Part shown: piece by piece, positions 46,679-58,587 of the stretch
How positions within the stretch are numbered: position 1 is the first letter of the stretch
Layout: every line of letters starts with the position of its first letter
NCBI GenBank assembly: GCA_030062745.1
Contig: CP099839.1
Span: 25,161,324-25,225,323, forward strand
Origin: Capitulum mitella
Taxonomy: Eukaryota > Arthropoda > Thecostraca > Pollicipedomorpha > Pollicipedidae
Length of the DNA stretch: 64,000 nt
Direction of reading: 5' to 3'
Program-made: the position numbers and the translations under genes
The notes under the pieces: generated by a model
The model's input: only the letters and a program-made list of their open reading frames with translations
Database searches by the model: none
Told to the model about the DNA's origin: nothing

Positions 46679-49600
46679 GTAATTCGCGGCCGGCGGCACG
46701 CGAGGACGGCCGCCACGGCCGGAAATGCCGGCTGAGTCAGGGACCAGGCCAAATGGCTCGGCCAGACCCGACGGTGCCCCGTTGCGTGATGATGAATCTG
46801 AGATGGGAAAGTTTGGACGGCTTCGCATCTTCCGGCCCTCTCGGAGCCGGCGGGGACATGCCGAACGGCTTGCCCAGGCCCCGCCGAAGTACTCATTTAT
46901 TAGACATGCGCCCGTAGTTAGCCGTAATTTGTTGCTGGAGATAAGGCTTGCATAGTGCATCGTTAAAGGTTAAGTATGAATGATTTGGCTTTATCATGCG
47001 AGAAGTCTCCAGAACTGCCCTTGGGAATGGAAAGAACTAGGCCCGCTCCGAAACTCATTCCCCTTCGTTTTGAAGTCTACGTAGTTAAGACCTTAAGATT
47101 ACGAGCAAGTTAATCAATAGTCTCCGGCCCTCGCTTAAACCTGAATTTCGGTCTTTGTAGCCAATTCTTCCTCGTGTTTCCAGTTCGTGTTCGAAATGGA
47201 ACTTTAAGAAATCACAGATGCATCTCAGGTTATTTGGGTCTTACAGTTCAGACTGGTAAAATTCCACAGGAACCTTTTGCTGTGTTTACAGCCATTATGT
47301 GACCCATTTCTATCCTTGTAAATGCACAGAGGTGTCCCCAAAATCCGCGTTTTGGCAGTATTGGCTGAATCTCAGCTTCTCCCATGCGTTATTCAGGGCG
47401 GGTCAGTGCAGAGAAACGGATAGCATTTAGATAGGACAGAACGTTCGGAACATTTGGAGAGCTGTATATGCATGTCTCACGCTATTCATCATCAGAGGCA
47501 AATTCAGGGATATCAAAGGGGACAAAGGAAGGACTAATAGGGCCTCCCCCAGGACTGCCATGGTCCGACAAAAATAATGTGTTCCTAGCTGAGATAAAAA
47601 AAATATTTTGCAATAAAAAACGAAAAACGCTTGGTAATCAAATATAAAACCATTCAGCACATGCTATGCATGGGCGCCAATACCAGGAAGCACAAGGAAT
47701 GCATTTAACCAGCACTTCACAGCCGAGGATATGAAGTATGAGTCCGTGTTTTTGGGTCATTTGTTATCAGCATCCATTCTAGTTTTGTGCCAAACGCCCA
47801 TTCATATAATGTTTGATTAACAGTGTCATTAACTGCTATGAACAGCCATGTTTGTGTCATAGCCCAGGTTTTTAGAGACCTTGAAAGTATAGTATGGAAA
47901 TCCAGGGCAGAACTTATGGTGTTTACCATTTGCTATGAAAAACTCGTGGCGCCAGCTGCACTTACCCACCTCCTTTCCCAGCGGTTTGACCTTTCCCAAG
48001 ATACTGAATCTGTCCCCGTTGATGATAATGAAGACTGACAAGGCACTTCGTCAGACTGTTGTAGCCAAACGTCGCTTTCTTTAAAGTTCTTTTGGAAATT
48101 AGATGACCTGGGTCCACGATTTCTTGTGAGGATTTCCTTTACCCCATGAGTGTTTTGATGATCCACCCTTCCTGAAACCTTCGGTGTCTCTTTGTATAAA
48201 GAATTTTATTGGAACCACAACGTTGAAACACATCGCTGCTTTGAAAGCTCAGTAAAGCACCTAAAATATGTCGGGAACTTCAAAGTTCCAACCACAACAG
48301 CACTCCCAAACGACCAATGGTCCGTGGGTTGAACGCTTCGTCATTTTGGACCATTGTTGTGTGCTTCGACTCTTCAAACACACAAAGAAAGAAAAGAAGA
48401 TAGTAAAGTTAGCTTTTAGTGTAGAAAAGACAGTTGACCACAAGCTTAGTGTCAAGATTGCCCAAGTAAACGGCGTTACACAAAATCAGCCTCGCAAAGA
48501 GACCCAGTCGAACCACGGGTGTGAGTTCGCAGAACGCCACACGTTTCAAAGATGGTCGTGAATCCGGGTTAACTTGTGAAAATGGCCTGCCGTTTTCTAT
48601 CAAATTTGTAGAGTCTGAGGAATCCAATTTGTGTCAATAAAACGCTTACCCGCGGCAGGGAAATACCGCATTTTTCTTTCATTGCGACCTCACGGTGCCA
48701 AGGAGCTTTGTATCGCTAAAACCGAAAGAAGCTGATACCCGCGTCTCGCCCATTGGCGGGCCTGGAATTCTGGTCCTTTGGATGTTGACTAGTTAACCAG
48801 GAAAACGGGTGTAGTTCAGATGCTAGAAATGAAGACCAGAAGGAAAGCTGAGCAAGATCAACAAGATTTGATGTCACGCTGTGAAACTGATTGCCTCCTC
48901 CCGTAGTTTTCGTGATCGCGGGCCAGCTTATGACATATGTAGTAGCTGGCATGAGGCTCGTAACAACACGACAGCAGTGGCTGTTAACAAACCGCAGCCG
49001 CCCCCAGTCCCCGCCTGCCCGCGACGAACCGTTCCGGTCGCGCTGACCCACCAGCAGAGGACTCCTCATGGGCCTGGGTCCGCCTCCCCCGCGCCGGGAG
49101 CTGCGAGGCGCTGCGGCAGCCGCTGCCGAAGCGCCAGTAGGCCGCGACCGCGGCTCAACAAGCCTAAGTAAATGTTGTTTGTGGAGGGTGTCTTAAAGAC
49201 GGTGGTTAGGCGGCGGGTAGGCCGCTGCGGTCGTCCATTTTCACATCAGTGGCGGCGGCGCCGGCCCGCGCCGACCGCCGCTCCGCCGCCATGTCCATTA
49301 TAACTGTAATCGGAGCATTGGCTCGGAATTAATGTAAACAGCCAGGACAGTTTGATTATAGGAGGCGCGAGGCTGGCGACGAAAATAGCGCCTGCCGCGC
49401 GGCGCGGCGCATGGCGCGGAATGCTCACAAAACGGCGCGCGGCATTCTTGGGCGCTAATGGCCGGCCGACCCCTTTGTAGATGTAAGCTAATAACAGGGA
49501 CCGCGGCCGGGCGACCTGTCCCGTGGCCCGCGCCCGCTCCCGCCCTGGGCCTGCGAGCGCCGCGAAAATAGCCGGCCGCCCGGCGGGCGGCTTTGTCGCC

Positions 49601-52110
49601 GTCTCTAATGAGAAAGACGGCGCGTTACCGCCGACCGCGGCGGCAATTGCGGCGCGGCCGGCCGGCGACGCCGACCCGGCCGCCCGAGAAAAACGGCCGA
49701 CAAAAAACGTCGCGCTGCAAGCCGGCGCGACTGTTCGGCCGGCCGTGCTGCTGTGCTCCGAGCGGTGCCGTGCTGCACGGTCGTCGACGACGAAGGACAA
49801 ATAGGGCCTGGCTGGGAATGGCCGCCGCTCGCTCGAGTCGAGCGGACCCGCCAGGCTTGTCCTCAGGCGGCGCAGACGGGACGAGGAGCGGCGCTCGCGA
49901 ACATTCTTGGACGGCCCTGTCGGTTGTTTGTGCTGCGTCGAGCTATTTAGCCAGGGAAGAATGCGGTTTCAATCACGTGTGCAGCATGCATGCTTGAGCC
50001 GCGACTATTTCCCGTGCCTGATCGGTAAATATCGGCTGTTATTTTCCGGTTGGCAGGTCCTGAGATGCTCAGCTGTAATCAACGGTTCTCGGCGAAGCGC
50101 AGGCGTGCTCGGTGTCTGTAAAATCATAGCGGCTAAGTCACAAGTCCGTGCTAAGTGAGACGCAGCCCTACAAATGGCATCAAATAACGTTTGTGCACTT
50201 AGCTAGTTACTGAAGCTGTTTCTTTTCATAACCACTGGTCGCTGCTGAAAGTGAAAACGGCTAACAGAGGCATGCCGTATGGATTTAATTGTTCGTTGTC
50301 CGCCTCCTTACCGCCCGTGTTACTTTAAATTCCAATTTCAGCTGTGCAATTGGCATGGGCTAGATGCACGGTTGCTATGAAAGGAAGGCCTGGTGCTGTT
50401 TTGCTTTAAAATTCACACACTGACTGATAACAAAGCCGGGAGATTTTCTTCCGAAGAAAGAAGCCATGATGTGAATGCAGTGAGGGTGCGTTGTGAGGTT
50501 GGAAACATCAGCAGAAATTTATCTACTATTTGGCACTGCCAGTTTTACCAGCTCATTTTTCTGCCAGCAGGAAAATAGGTGCCTGGTATTTATCAGTGTC
50601 GTTCGTATACCTTTGGTGAGGTCAGGACTTGTTTGTCTTCTAATGTTTTCGCATTTTAACACGGGATCCTTGGGTATCGACTGGTAATAAACTATCAGGT
50701 ACCTTGTGTAGGCTCACCAGAATTATTAGGCGAGAAGGCCCATGTAAACATTAGACAACAAAAAAGAAAAACTGGAATTCGTGCACCGTGAAACTCGCGG
50801 CAGACGATGAGTTAAAGCAACGAAGTAAGTGAAAACAAGTTTGGGCTTTTTTGTTATTCCTGTGCCCAACAATCCTACCACGGGTTAAAAAATTGGAGGA
50901 TTTGGTTGGTTATGGTATAGATATGTAACAGGGGTCAAGATTGCATAGTGGGTATATTACATATGAATATTCATGTCGTTCGGGCATGGAGATTATAGTA
51001 CACCATGTTATCATAACGATGGTTTTGGAATGTTTTTTTTCATTTTGGTATTTGAGCCTGCCATTAATCGGTATGCATCTGGTGAATGAGTTAACAGTCC
51101 ACCTAAGAAGATTTTATGACGGTTAGAAAGATGGGAGAAAGGCGAGATGGAAAAAGAGATGGTGAAAGGGAGAAGGATGGGGAGGGAAAACGGAGAAAGG
51201 AAAAACATGACTAAAGCAGAAAGAAACGGCGCCCTTGCTGTTACCGACGATTAAACTCAACATGGAGAGTCCGCCCGCACTGGGGAGGGGAGGAGCCGCG
51301 TCGTATTTTATACGGCGGCTGCGCATGACATTCGGTCGAATAAGGCTGTTATTGCGCGGAATCTCCCCCGATGTGACGATTTCCTCCGGCCATAAAATGT
51401 TGATAGTCTTCTATCAACGAAAATGGGCCATAAAGTCATCACCATCAACATACAGGACGTTTAAAATGATCCTAGATGTGTCATCAAATTTGCAGTAGAA
51501 ATGGCGTGAACATTTCGGAGTCATCGAAAGCCTGCCTGGCGCTATTTGCGAATCGGATCTCATGCAGAGAGAGGGAGGAAGAGCTTAATAGCACTCTTTC
51601 TGAGCAACTGTGGGTAAAGCTGCTCGAAATCGAAGGAGGTTATGAAGCTTATCAACAAGGAAGCGTAGTCTGATGTAAGAGTTACTGGACCAATTTACTT
51701 CCATATCAAAAGTGACTGGCACGATGTTGGATTGAGCAATGAGACTCTGAGTGCTATTTGCGGATTCATTTCTCGGCTGTCTGCGGTTCTGACAGATCAT
51801 GGTGATGTAAATAACCCTCTGTTGTCACTTCCCACGAGGTCGCCGCTGGAACTGCCGTCACTGGGTCTCGCTTGGTGACGCACTTTGAACTTCAACAGGA
51901 GACGTCAGTTTTGGAAGAAACTGGCGACGTGCTGGAAAACAAGGGCTTGCAAAGGGCGATACCGCTCAGAAGCTTTGAATATCAGTACCAATCAGGTACC
52001 AATATCAGTACCAATACCAATACTAACCAGAACCACACGGCGCCATGCACATGTGCGCACGCACTTTTACTGTGTGCCGATTCTAACCGGTTCGATTTCT
52101 GGGTTTCCAG
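46679..52110 (+). other. ems: ems intron 1
   Basis: A 5432-bp phase-1 intron bounded by GTAATT and TTTCCAG. The first ~240 bp remain very GC-rich and open in the exon frame to 46917, but carry no recognisable domain. 46.95-48.95 kb is AT-rich with nothing recognised. 48.96-49.95 kb is a CpG-rich block holding AT-rich islands around 49280-49380 and 49480. 51125..51226 is a purine-rich tract. 51235-51450 is a second candidate regulatory island. A run of ACCAATATC/ACCAATACC repeats sits at about 51980-52030, close to the acceptor. Confidence 0.9.
51125..51226. repeat. Purine-rich tract in ems intron 1
   Basis: GGGAGAAAGG/GAAAAAGAGA/GGAGGGAAAA-type sequence, + strand purine. Confidence 0.9.
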
Positions 52111-52283
52111 GCCCCGAGTTCCCGGCGTTCCTGCTGCAGCCGTTCCGGAAGCCGAAGCGGATCAGGACGGCGTTCTCTCCCAGCCAGCTGCTGAAGCTGG
52201 AGCACGCCTTCGAGAACAACCACTACGTGGTCGGCCAGGAGCGGAAGCAGCTGGCGCAGACGCTGAACCTCTCCGAAACGCAG
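52111..52283 (+). CDS. ems: ems/Emx homeobox gene, coding exon 2 (homeodomain helices 1 and 2)
   Basis: This 173-bp exon completes split codon 184 (Gly) and runs to residue 241 in phase 0. It opens [15 protein letters not shown], the linker between hexapeptide and homeodomain, then gives homeodomain positions 1-44 (protein residues 198-241). Visible hallmark residues are R5 (RIRTAF), L16 and F20 in LLKLEHAF, and the Emx/Ems signature NHYVVG followed by ERKQLAQ, ending LNLSETQ. The acceptor is TTTCCAG|GCC after a pyrimidine-rich run, and the donor is CAG|GTCAGC. The preceding intron is 5432 bp. The exon ends between homeodomain codons 44 and 45, a classic intron position shared by many homeobox families, which supports the model. 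Reading through the donor gives an unrelated tail, so the exon end is firm. Confidence 0.95.
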
Positions 52284-52855
52284 GTCAGCCAGACCCGGCG
52301 ACCTCCCTCCGTCAACGGGCGCGGGCGCCTCTGTCCTCGTTTCCCCTGACGACCGCCGCCGATTCCTTAAATCCTCGCAGAGGCGTTGATGAGCGCCATA
52401 TATTCCGCACGGGCCCGTCCTCGTCCCCGAATCCCGGCCCGGCGCCAGCTCAGCGGCCCTGGTGGACCCTAAAGCCTCCCAAAGTAATCTGCTCGGCAGC
52501 GCCTTCGCCGCCCTGCGGCCCAAATATGAATCGTCGGCGCGCCGTCGGCCATCTTAGCGTCGGAGCGTGCCGTTAGCGTTGCAAAGAACGGACAAATAGC
52601 CCAATAAAACTAACGACGTGGCTGGGAATCATACAGCCCGCGATAAATGAGATAAAAACCATTAGGCAGATTCGGAAAGGATGCGCCCGGGGAGAAAATG
52701 GCGCCGAAGAATAGAGCGGCATAAAGCCGTCGTAAAGGCCATAAATCGCGGCCGAGCGGCGCCGCTTCACATAATGACGGGATGATCTCGGCGCTTATGA
52801 CGATCGGACGGCCGGAACGACCGGCGCGCCCGCTAACGGCCGACGCCGTTTCCAG
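52284..52855 (+). other. ems: ems intron 2, with candidate enhancer
   Basis: A 572-bp phase-0 intron that splits the homeodomain. Its second half (about 52570-52850) is GC-rich but carries a cluster of AT-rich words: AATAAAACT, GATAAATGAGATAAAAACC, GCATAAAG, CCATAAATCG and CATAATGA. CATAAA-type words are the cores bound by Caudal and posterior Hox proteins. The clustering in otherwise GC-rich sequence suggests an intronic cis-regulatory element; this is inference. Confidence 0.6.
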
Positions 52856-53047
52856 GTCAAAGTGTGGTTCCAGAACCGGCGCACCAAGCACAAGCGCGTG
52901 CAGGACGAGGAGGGGTCGGCCAAGTCGCCGGGCGCCGCCGCCGCCGCCGACGCCGGCGACGAGACCGCCGACAACCTGCTCACCTACGAGGAGTCCGACG
53001 AGGAGAACATCGACGTCGACGCCGCCGAAAAGCCCGACGAGCAATGA
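52856..53047 (+). CDS. ems: ems/Emx homeobox gene, coding exon 3 (recognition helix and C-terminus)
   Basis: This terminal coding exon supplies homeodomain positions 45-60 (residues 242-257): VKVWFQNRRTKHKRVQ, with W48, F49, Q50, N51 and R53, the recognition-helix residues that contact TAAT-type sites. KHKR is the arthropod Ems form; vertebrate Emx proteins have KYKRQ. The 47-residue tail is an Ala-rich linker followed by an acidic end (SDEENIDVDAAEKPDEQ), similar in character to acidic tails of insect Ems. The acceptor is GTTTCCAG|GTC; the preceding intron is only 572 bp and GC-rich. The stop is TGA at 53045. Total length 304 residues is shorter than Drosophila Ems, which I recall as near 500 residues because of extra N-terminal low-complexity sequence, and closer to vertebrate Emx length. 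Confidence 0.95.
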   Translation, partial: VKVWFQNRRTKHKRVQDEEGSAKSPGAAAAADAGDETADNLLTYEESDEENIDVDAAEKPDEQ

Positions 53048-53120
53048 TGGGACGGCGCCGGCTGCGGTTCATGTTCCTCGTGCGCGGCACGCGTCCGTCA
53101 TGGTGTTCCTGTGCTCTGGC

Positions 53121-53340
53121 GTGTCCGGCGTGGCAGGTCTGTGCTTCGTCGTGATCGTTTCGACACAGGCCTGTACACCGTCGTGTCCGGTGTGACACGG
53201 GCCTGTGCTTCGCTGTGTCCGGTGCGACGCAGGCCTGTGCTCCGCCGTGTTCGGTGTGACGCAGGCCTGTGCTCCGCCGTTTCCGGCGCGATACAGGCCT
53301 GTGCTCCGTCGTGTTCGGTGTGACACGAGCCTGTGCTCCG
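53121..53340 (+). repeat. 32-bp minisatellite in the ems 3' region
   Basis: Seven tandem copies of a 32-bp unit built as GTGTCCGGTGTGACACAGG followed by CCTGTGCTCCGTC-like sequence; the first copy is about 29 bp and the last lacks two bases. Copies differ at scattered positions, mostly C/T at CpG sites. The array starts 74 bp after the ems stop codon, so it probably lies in the 3' UTR. Several open frames cross it because 32 is not a multiple of 3 and the unit lacks stops; they are not genes. Confidence 0.9.
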
Positions 53341-56300
53341 GCGGCGGTCGCGCTGCCGACTTTGTTGCTCTGCCGGGTCAGATGCGCGCTGTGCTGTGCA
53401 GATTGCGAGCGACCCGGCCAGAGAATACCCAGATGGATTTACCGCTGCGTTATTTATTTGACTTCGCATGTGTTTCTTGAAAGCGCAGGTGACCTCACTG
53501 CGTTCTGCCCGCCACCGTACCATGTGATATTAATTTGAGATACGCTCATAACTGTCGCTGGGCTAATATTCCGCATCAAGCACTCGGCCAGCCCTCCCTA
53601 AACAGATATGTCTATGGCCCGAACCCAGTCAGATAATTCAGCATTGTGATATTTGTTATAGCGTAGTCGATAGCATAGTATTTTCGATGTGCTATGGTGG
53701 AGTTGTGTCTTATTTTCAGTGTTGTATATATGTCTGCGTCACATACACTGACAAATCCATGGACACAGAAACAACAACACAACATCCTTGAGCAGACACT
53801 GGAGGGAATCAGGCGCATGCTGTCATCATATGTACAAAGCTAAGCATACGTGTAATGATCCCTGGTTTAAATGGACCCCTTAATGTTACTTGTGCCCAAA
53901 GGCGCTTGAGCCGCGTAAACTGTGTGTTGTCACTGGTCCCACGAACGAATAAAACAACATTAGCTAACACTCTTTTATGACCATGAATGAACAGTTTTTA
54001 TTGGTAGCTGGGAGCTTTTGTTCATGCCTTTCCGATTGCACGACTGGCAAACTTTCCAAAATGAGTCCTCTTTTAATGACAGAAGGCGATGAATGTCGAC
54101 GAACACTCTGGCAAATATTAATGGTGGCGAGCAAATCCTGTTTGAGATCCCGCAGTCACAGTATGTCAGGCCAATGACGGCCGTGATCGGTGGTTAAGTT
54201 GGGAGAGCTCAGGTCTCCTGTCCTGGCAAGTCGGGCTCAGAGCGCCTCAGTGCTTGCTGTTTGGCGCCCGGGTTCGCTGGCAGCTGGCCAATGAAAGATC
54301 AAGCTGACTGCCGCAATATCGCGCCGCATCTTTAAAGGTGAGCTAAGCCTTCACCACAAAATCAGCCGTTTTCATCAGGAACTGCTTAACGGGTGTCGGG
54401 TTCGGAGCCCGTGCAACATGATGCTCCGAGCCTGAAACATCACCCTAGCAAAGTAATAGGGTGAGAAAACACAAATGGTTGACATGTTTTCCTTTCAGGT
54501 CCCAAACAGATTTGCGTTTGCTATCACGAAAAGTAAAAAGGTAATGTGTATTACATTTTCGTCTTGCTGCTCCTTCACTGATGTGAAAGGAACAGAAAAA
54601 TTGCTTGCACCGCCAATTTTGGGGACATGGGAATGTGTCGAAATTAACCTCGGAGTCATGTAAGCGAAAATCTTAGCCTGCGTGTTTCAGGACAATGCTG
54701 GTCAGCGTGGTCAGAGCGTTCGAAATGCCCGCCAGACCATGACATTCAGGCCCTGTGTTTCTCTTCTTGCAGTCCTGCTGCTGGCGATCATTTAAGTTCG
54801 ACGATCGACGATCATTTAAGTTCACACGAAGAAAACGCAAAAATCATTCATCATCACAGCGTTCTTCATTAACTTAAACTTAGATTTGCTCAGCAGACTG
54901 GTAAGCCAGTATGAATTTAATGAAATTTTCTCATGTCTGTTAAGGTAAGGCTTTCACGCCCTGGGAGCAGTTTGGTCTTCGAGCTCGTAAAAACAGAAAC
55001 CCTCGTAACTGTGTGAAGAGTGGTGTTTAACGTGGGTCATTAGGGGGTTCCTGTGTTGTAAACTTGGCTCGTATTGTCAAACGGCCGGGAAATGACAACG
55101 CAAAGTTCGGCTAATTTTGCACTGAAACCTTTAGGAGGCTGTTCATCCAAATGCTCAGAAGACGTCAACATGACGCGATCATGAAGCAGCCAATGTGAAG
55201 TGACCAAGAAAATGGGAGCAGGCAGCTTTCAGGAGGCTGTTGCAGTAAAAGGGGTACCGTGTCAGTAGACTGTTAGTCTGACCGCGCCAGGCTAGTCTGT
55301 CCCGCCAGGAGACGGCCGATATTTCCTCCGGGTCATTTGCTGGGCTACGCCACAGATTTAGGGCGTCGGTGACGTTTCTGAACAGATGTTTAACTCCCAC
55401 GGAGTCAAGAACCCAATTAACCATGTGTCTTTGCAGCCTTCTGTGAAGACTGGAAGCAGGATTCGATCGTTTCGCTCACAACTGATGCCGATAATGATTA
55501 TCCTCTCTTGATGCAACTGTCGACTGTTTTGACGGCACACTCACCTGCAAAGAACTGTCCACTTTTGCCATCAAAGTACCTAGCATTTCCGACAGCGCAT
55601 TGCACATTCCTTTATTGTAGTTCCCACCGTCTAAATTACTAGGTATGATTTCGTCTCGGCGAGAAAATTGAACTGCCATCCATTTCCGTTTGAGGTAGGC
55701 TGAATGAGTTTACAGGTGACGCGGATTAGAAGAAACAAAGTAGTTACCAACAAAACTGCCAATAAGGCGGACCGTTGTTGAATTGGAGACATGCATTGGT
55801 CCGTCTGCTCCCCTCTGCCAGAGAATTCCACGCCAAAATGCGAGCCGGACTCCAACTACAGGAAGCCAATCTGCAGGTATGCTTCGTGTTACGATGAGCC
55901 TTGTAATTAATGCAGACGTAAAGACGACTTTTCGCCTTAGCTTCATTGAGCATAGCAGCCGAGGAAGCTTGCACCCGAGATTCAGGCGTTCAAGTTTACG
56001 CTTATTATTTATGTTGATTACAGGATTACGCTGAACGGTTTAGCTTTATTTGGAATCTTACACGTGCATTTACAGTGTAAATTTGGCATGTTCGCCGATT
56101 TTCAGTGATACCTCCGATGCGCGAAAACAGAGTTTCGTGCCGAGACGGAGCGAAAAAATTTCCACTGCCACAACTGAGACTGATATCGTTTCGCGCCATG
56201 TCGCGCCACAATACCTGTTATCAGAACAGCTACTTACCGAGGCAGTGTAGTACTAAACGTGGTGGAGTTAGAGATGAAAACAACTGTGACCCTCTAAACC

Positions 56301-58330
56301 CTGAAAGCAAAAAGGTTCACGTGGTCAAAAAGAAAATTTCCCTGTAGCATTGTGCTATGGCTAGCCTGAAAGCGCCACTGTGCTAAACGCTTCATTGCTC
56401 ATTTAGCGCTAAATCAAAGTTAAGTGTTGTGCCAGTGAAGGAGATGAGTTTACAACAAGGTAATCCAAACTGTACAGTGTTTATTTTGTAGGCAGTCAAA
56501 CTGAAGACATTTTATTACAATGCGTCGTTACGAGTTCTCAGTTCTTCGATGTTACGTGAGTTTAATACACCATTCGTTTTAACTTCCGCTCTTCGTCTTG
56601 GAGATGAAGAACAATATTATTGCTTCTTCGTAAGTGATGAGGATGATTCCTCCCAACAGTGTCTACCTCGGACCCGTCAGCTGCAGCTCCGAACGATGGC
56701 TTAGCGCGGGGACCTTTATGCCAGTTGAAGACGTTTTTTGCATGCAAGATGCAAAAAGGGTGTACCTGCCCACCAGAACAAAGATTGGACTACGTGTCAT
56801 TTATAAGCATTTCATGACTTTCCAATACTGAACGTAGGACTGTTCGCTCTACAATGCAAGAACAGATGCTGTGTCCCCGATAAAGAATTAGCTAGATCAG
56901 AATGGCATTTCGTGTGTTAGACGGACAGCTTTTAAAGTCAATAAACACCATTCTTAAGCTTACGTCTTTTTCGCACCATGCGTATTTCGCAGCGATCCCG
57001 TTTTGCTCATTTGCGCAATGCAGTCACATTTGAAGAATAATACGGATGCTCCAATCCTCTCCTCTCCAAACAAGTGGGTAGTGTACCGAAACGTCCCCCC
57101 CCCCCGGGCCATCCTGTGTAGACTATGCTGGGGACGCCACGCTCTGGCCTCCTCCCACCAGGGCCATTCACCACGCCGGAACGCTTCGTCGGAAGTGCTC
57201 ACCTGTATTTAGCCATTTGTTCCCCTTCGTTAACCCTTCACCTGTCGCTGAACACCTCCTAAGCGTCTTGGGACTGGGTGCACCTTGGCCACCGCGCCTT
57301 TTGACAGACTGATGATATCAGGGCCCGCTTGAAGATGTTACCGACCAGGCTGTCTCGGGACGGTATGCCCCCAAACGGCGTCAGACGGAAAAGTCGCTTT
57401 CGACGTTTTGTTTTCGTTTGTTCCAGAACGACACTGCGCTGACGAACGCCGTTAGGTGAATGAGGGCACCGAGTATGCCAGACAACTCAGTTATCGAATG
57501 ATGCCAGTGGGTCTAGCCAAAGAGGGGGCGAACAAGGCTCAGTTGCTGCGACCTCGTCTGCCGGCAGTATCGGTTGGATGGAAGCAGAACTGCGGCAGAG
57601 CCACAGAAGAGGGATGTCTAAAAAATGCACCTGATGCTCACAACGAGAGACGGAATGGTATATTTGGCCTATCATTTTGTAGGGGATTTCGCCACCTTCC
57701 ATTTGTTGAAGGCATCCCCTCCCTCCAGTAACGTGACCGCGATTTTGGTAAAGGGGTCAAGGCTAAAACAAGTAGGTTGAATACTACTCTTGTCATTTTA
57801 CTGCAAATATGAGAAAGTAACCAATTAGACAGTACTCTTAGACATTTTCATACTCAAAATACATCGCTTTTTAATTCACACGATGGCTTTAAACCAATCA
57901 TTTGCGATCATGGTCAATTTTTGGAGACTTCTAACCTAAGGAGAGATCAATGGGCCCTTCTGATTCCCTCCCCCGCAGCCTGTTACGCTACCACCTCCCT
58001 CGTCTTCCCAAAGAATCCCTTCAGATGGGTGTATTACGGTGATTTCAACGGCGAATACCATTCTGTCACATCGGGGTCCCAGCGTGTACCCACTTGTTGA
58101 ACACGAATCGAATGATTACGTTACAAATTAGGTTGAATCCCGAAAATGAACGATTACGCACCGCTCACTTTAAGATATTTCAGAGGAACGATAATCAGAA
58201 TTAGATGTAGGCGGCATCCTATTGCCTAATTCTGCCACGATCATCTACATCGTCGTGAAAACCGACCGAATGTCAACATAGTCATGACATGAAATAATAT
58301 CTTGAAGTGAATTTCGTTTTTCAATGTTAT
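53341..58330. other. Downstream intergenic DNA, no gene seen
   Basis: AT-rich after 53.5 kb. No coding domain in any frame. A C run lies at about 57097-57106. The first part probably belongs to the ems 3' UTR. Confidence 0.6.
53948..53953 (+). terminator. Possible ems polyadenylation signal
   Basis: AATAAA, the first canonical signal I noticed after the stop codon, about 900 bp downstream. It would give a 3' UTR that includes the 32-bp minisatellite. A variant signal could be used earlier. Confidence 0.3.
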
Positions 58331-58344
58331 TCCTGAAACGTCAG

Positions 58345-58385
58345 TGTCAAGGGTGCAGGAGCGCGACGAAAGACGGGGGAGGTAG
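58345..58385 (-). repeat. Dispersed repeat end shared with 42.76 kb
   Basis: AAGGGTGCAGGAGCGCGACG followed by AAAGACGGGGGAGG is nearly the complement of 42757..42797. Similarity fades outside about 40 bp, so only a terminus is shared. Confidence 0.6.
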
Positions 58386-58506
58386 CAGTCGTCCGGGGCA
58401 CCAGCCTCCAAAGCGGGCGCCGATATCCAGTAGGGTCGCCATCTGTTTAAAATATAAATGGCAGCCTGCTTACGTATTTACGGATTTAAAGGCATATATA
58501 TCAATG

Positions 58507-58539
58507 TATATATATATATATATATGTATGCATGTATAA

Positions 58540-58585
<46 letters not shown>
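58507..58585. repeat. (TA)n microsatellite at the end of GGCGCC element copy B
   Basis: About 79 bp of TA units interrupted by GTATGCATGTATAAA. It abuts the last recognisable unit of copy B and may be part of the element. Confidence 0.97.

Positions 58586-58587
<2 letters not shown>

Noticed and set aside
46679-46917. Read-through of ems exon 1 into intron 1
   Set aside because: It stays open only because of GC content; the donor is canonical and the spliced form restores the conserved linker to the homeodomain.
46160-46960. 266-residue open frame antisense to ems exon 1
   Set aside because: Ala/Arg-rich composition follows from extreme third-position GC of the sense codons; no domain and the sense strand is clearly coding.
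54390-54425. GGGTTCGGAGCCC as a possible tRNA T-arm
   Set aside because: No acceptor stem, D-arm or anticodon arm fits around it.
57233-57262. TTAACCCTTCACCTG as a piggyBac end
   Set aside because: No matching opposite end; the word is short enough to occur by chance.
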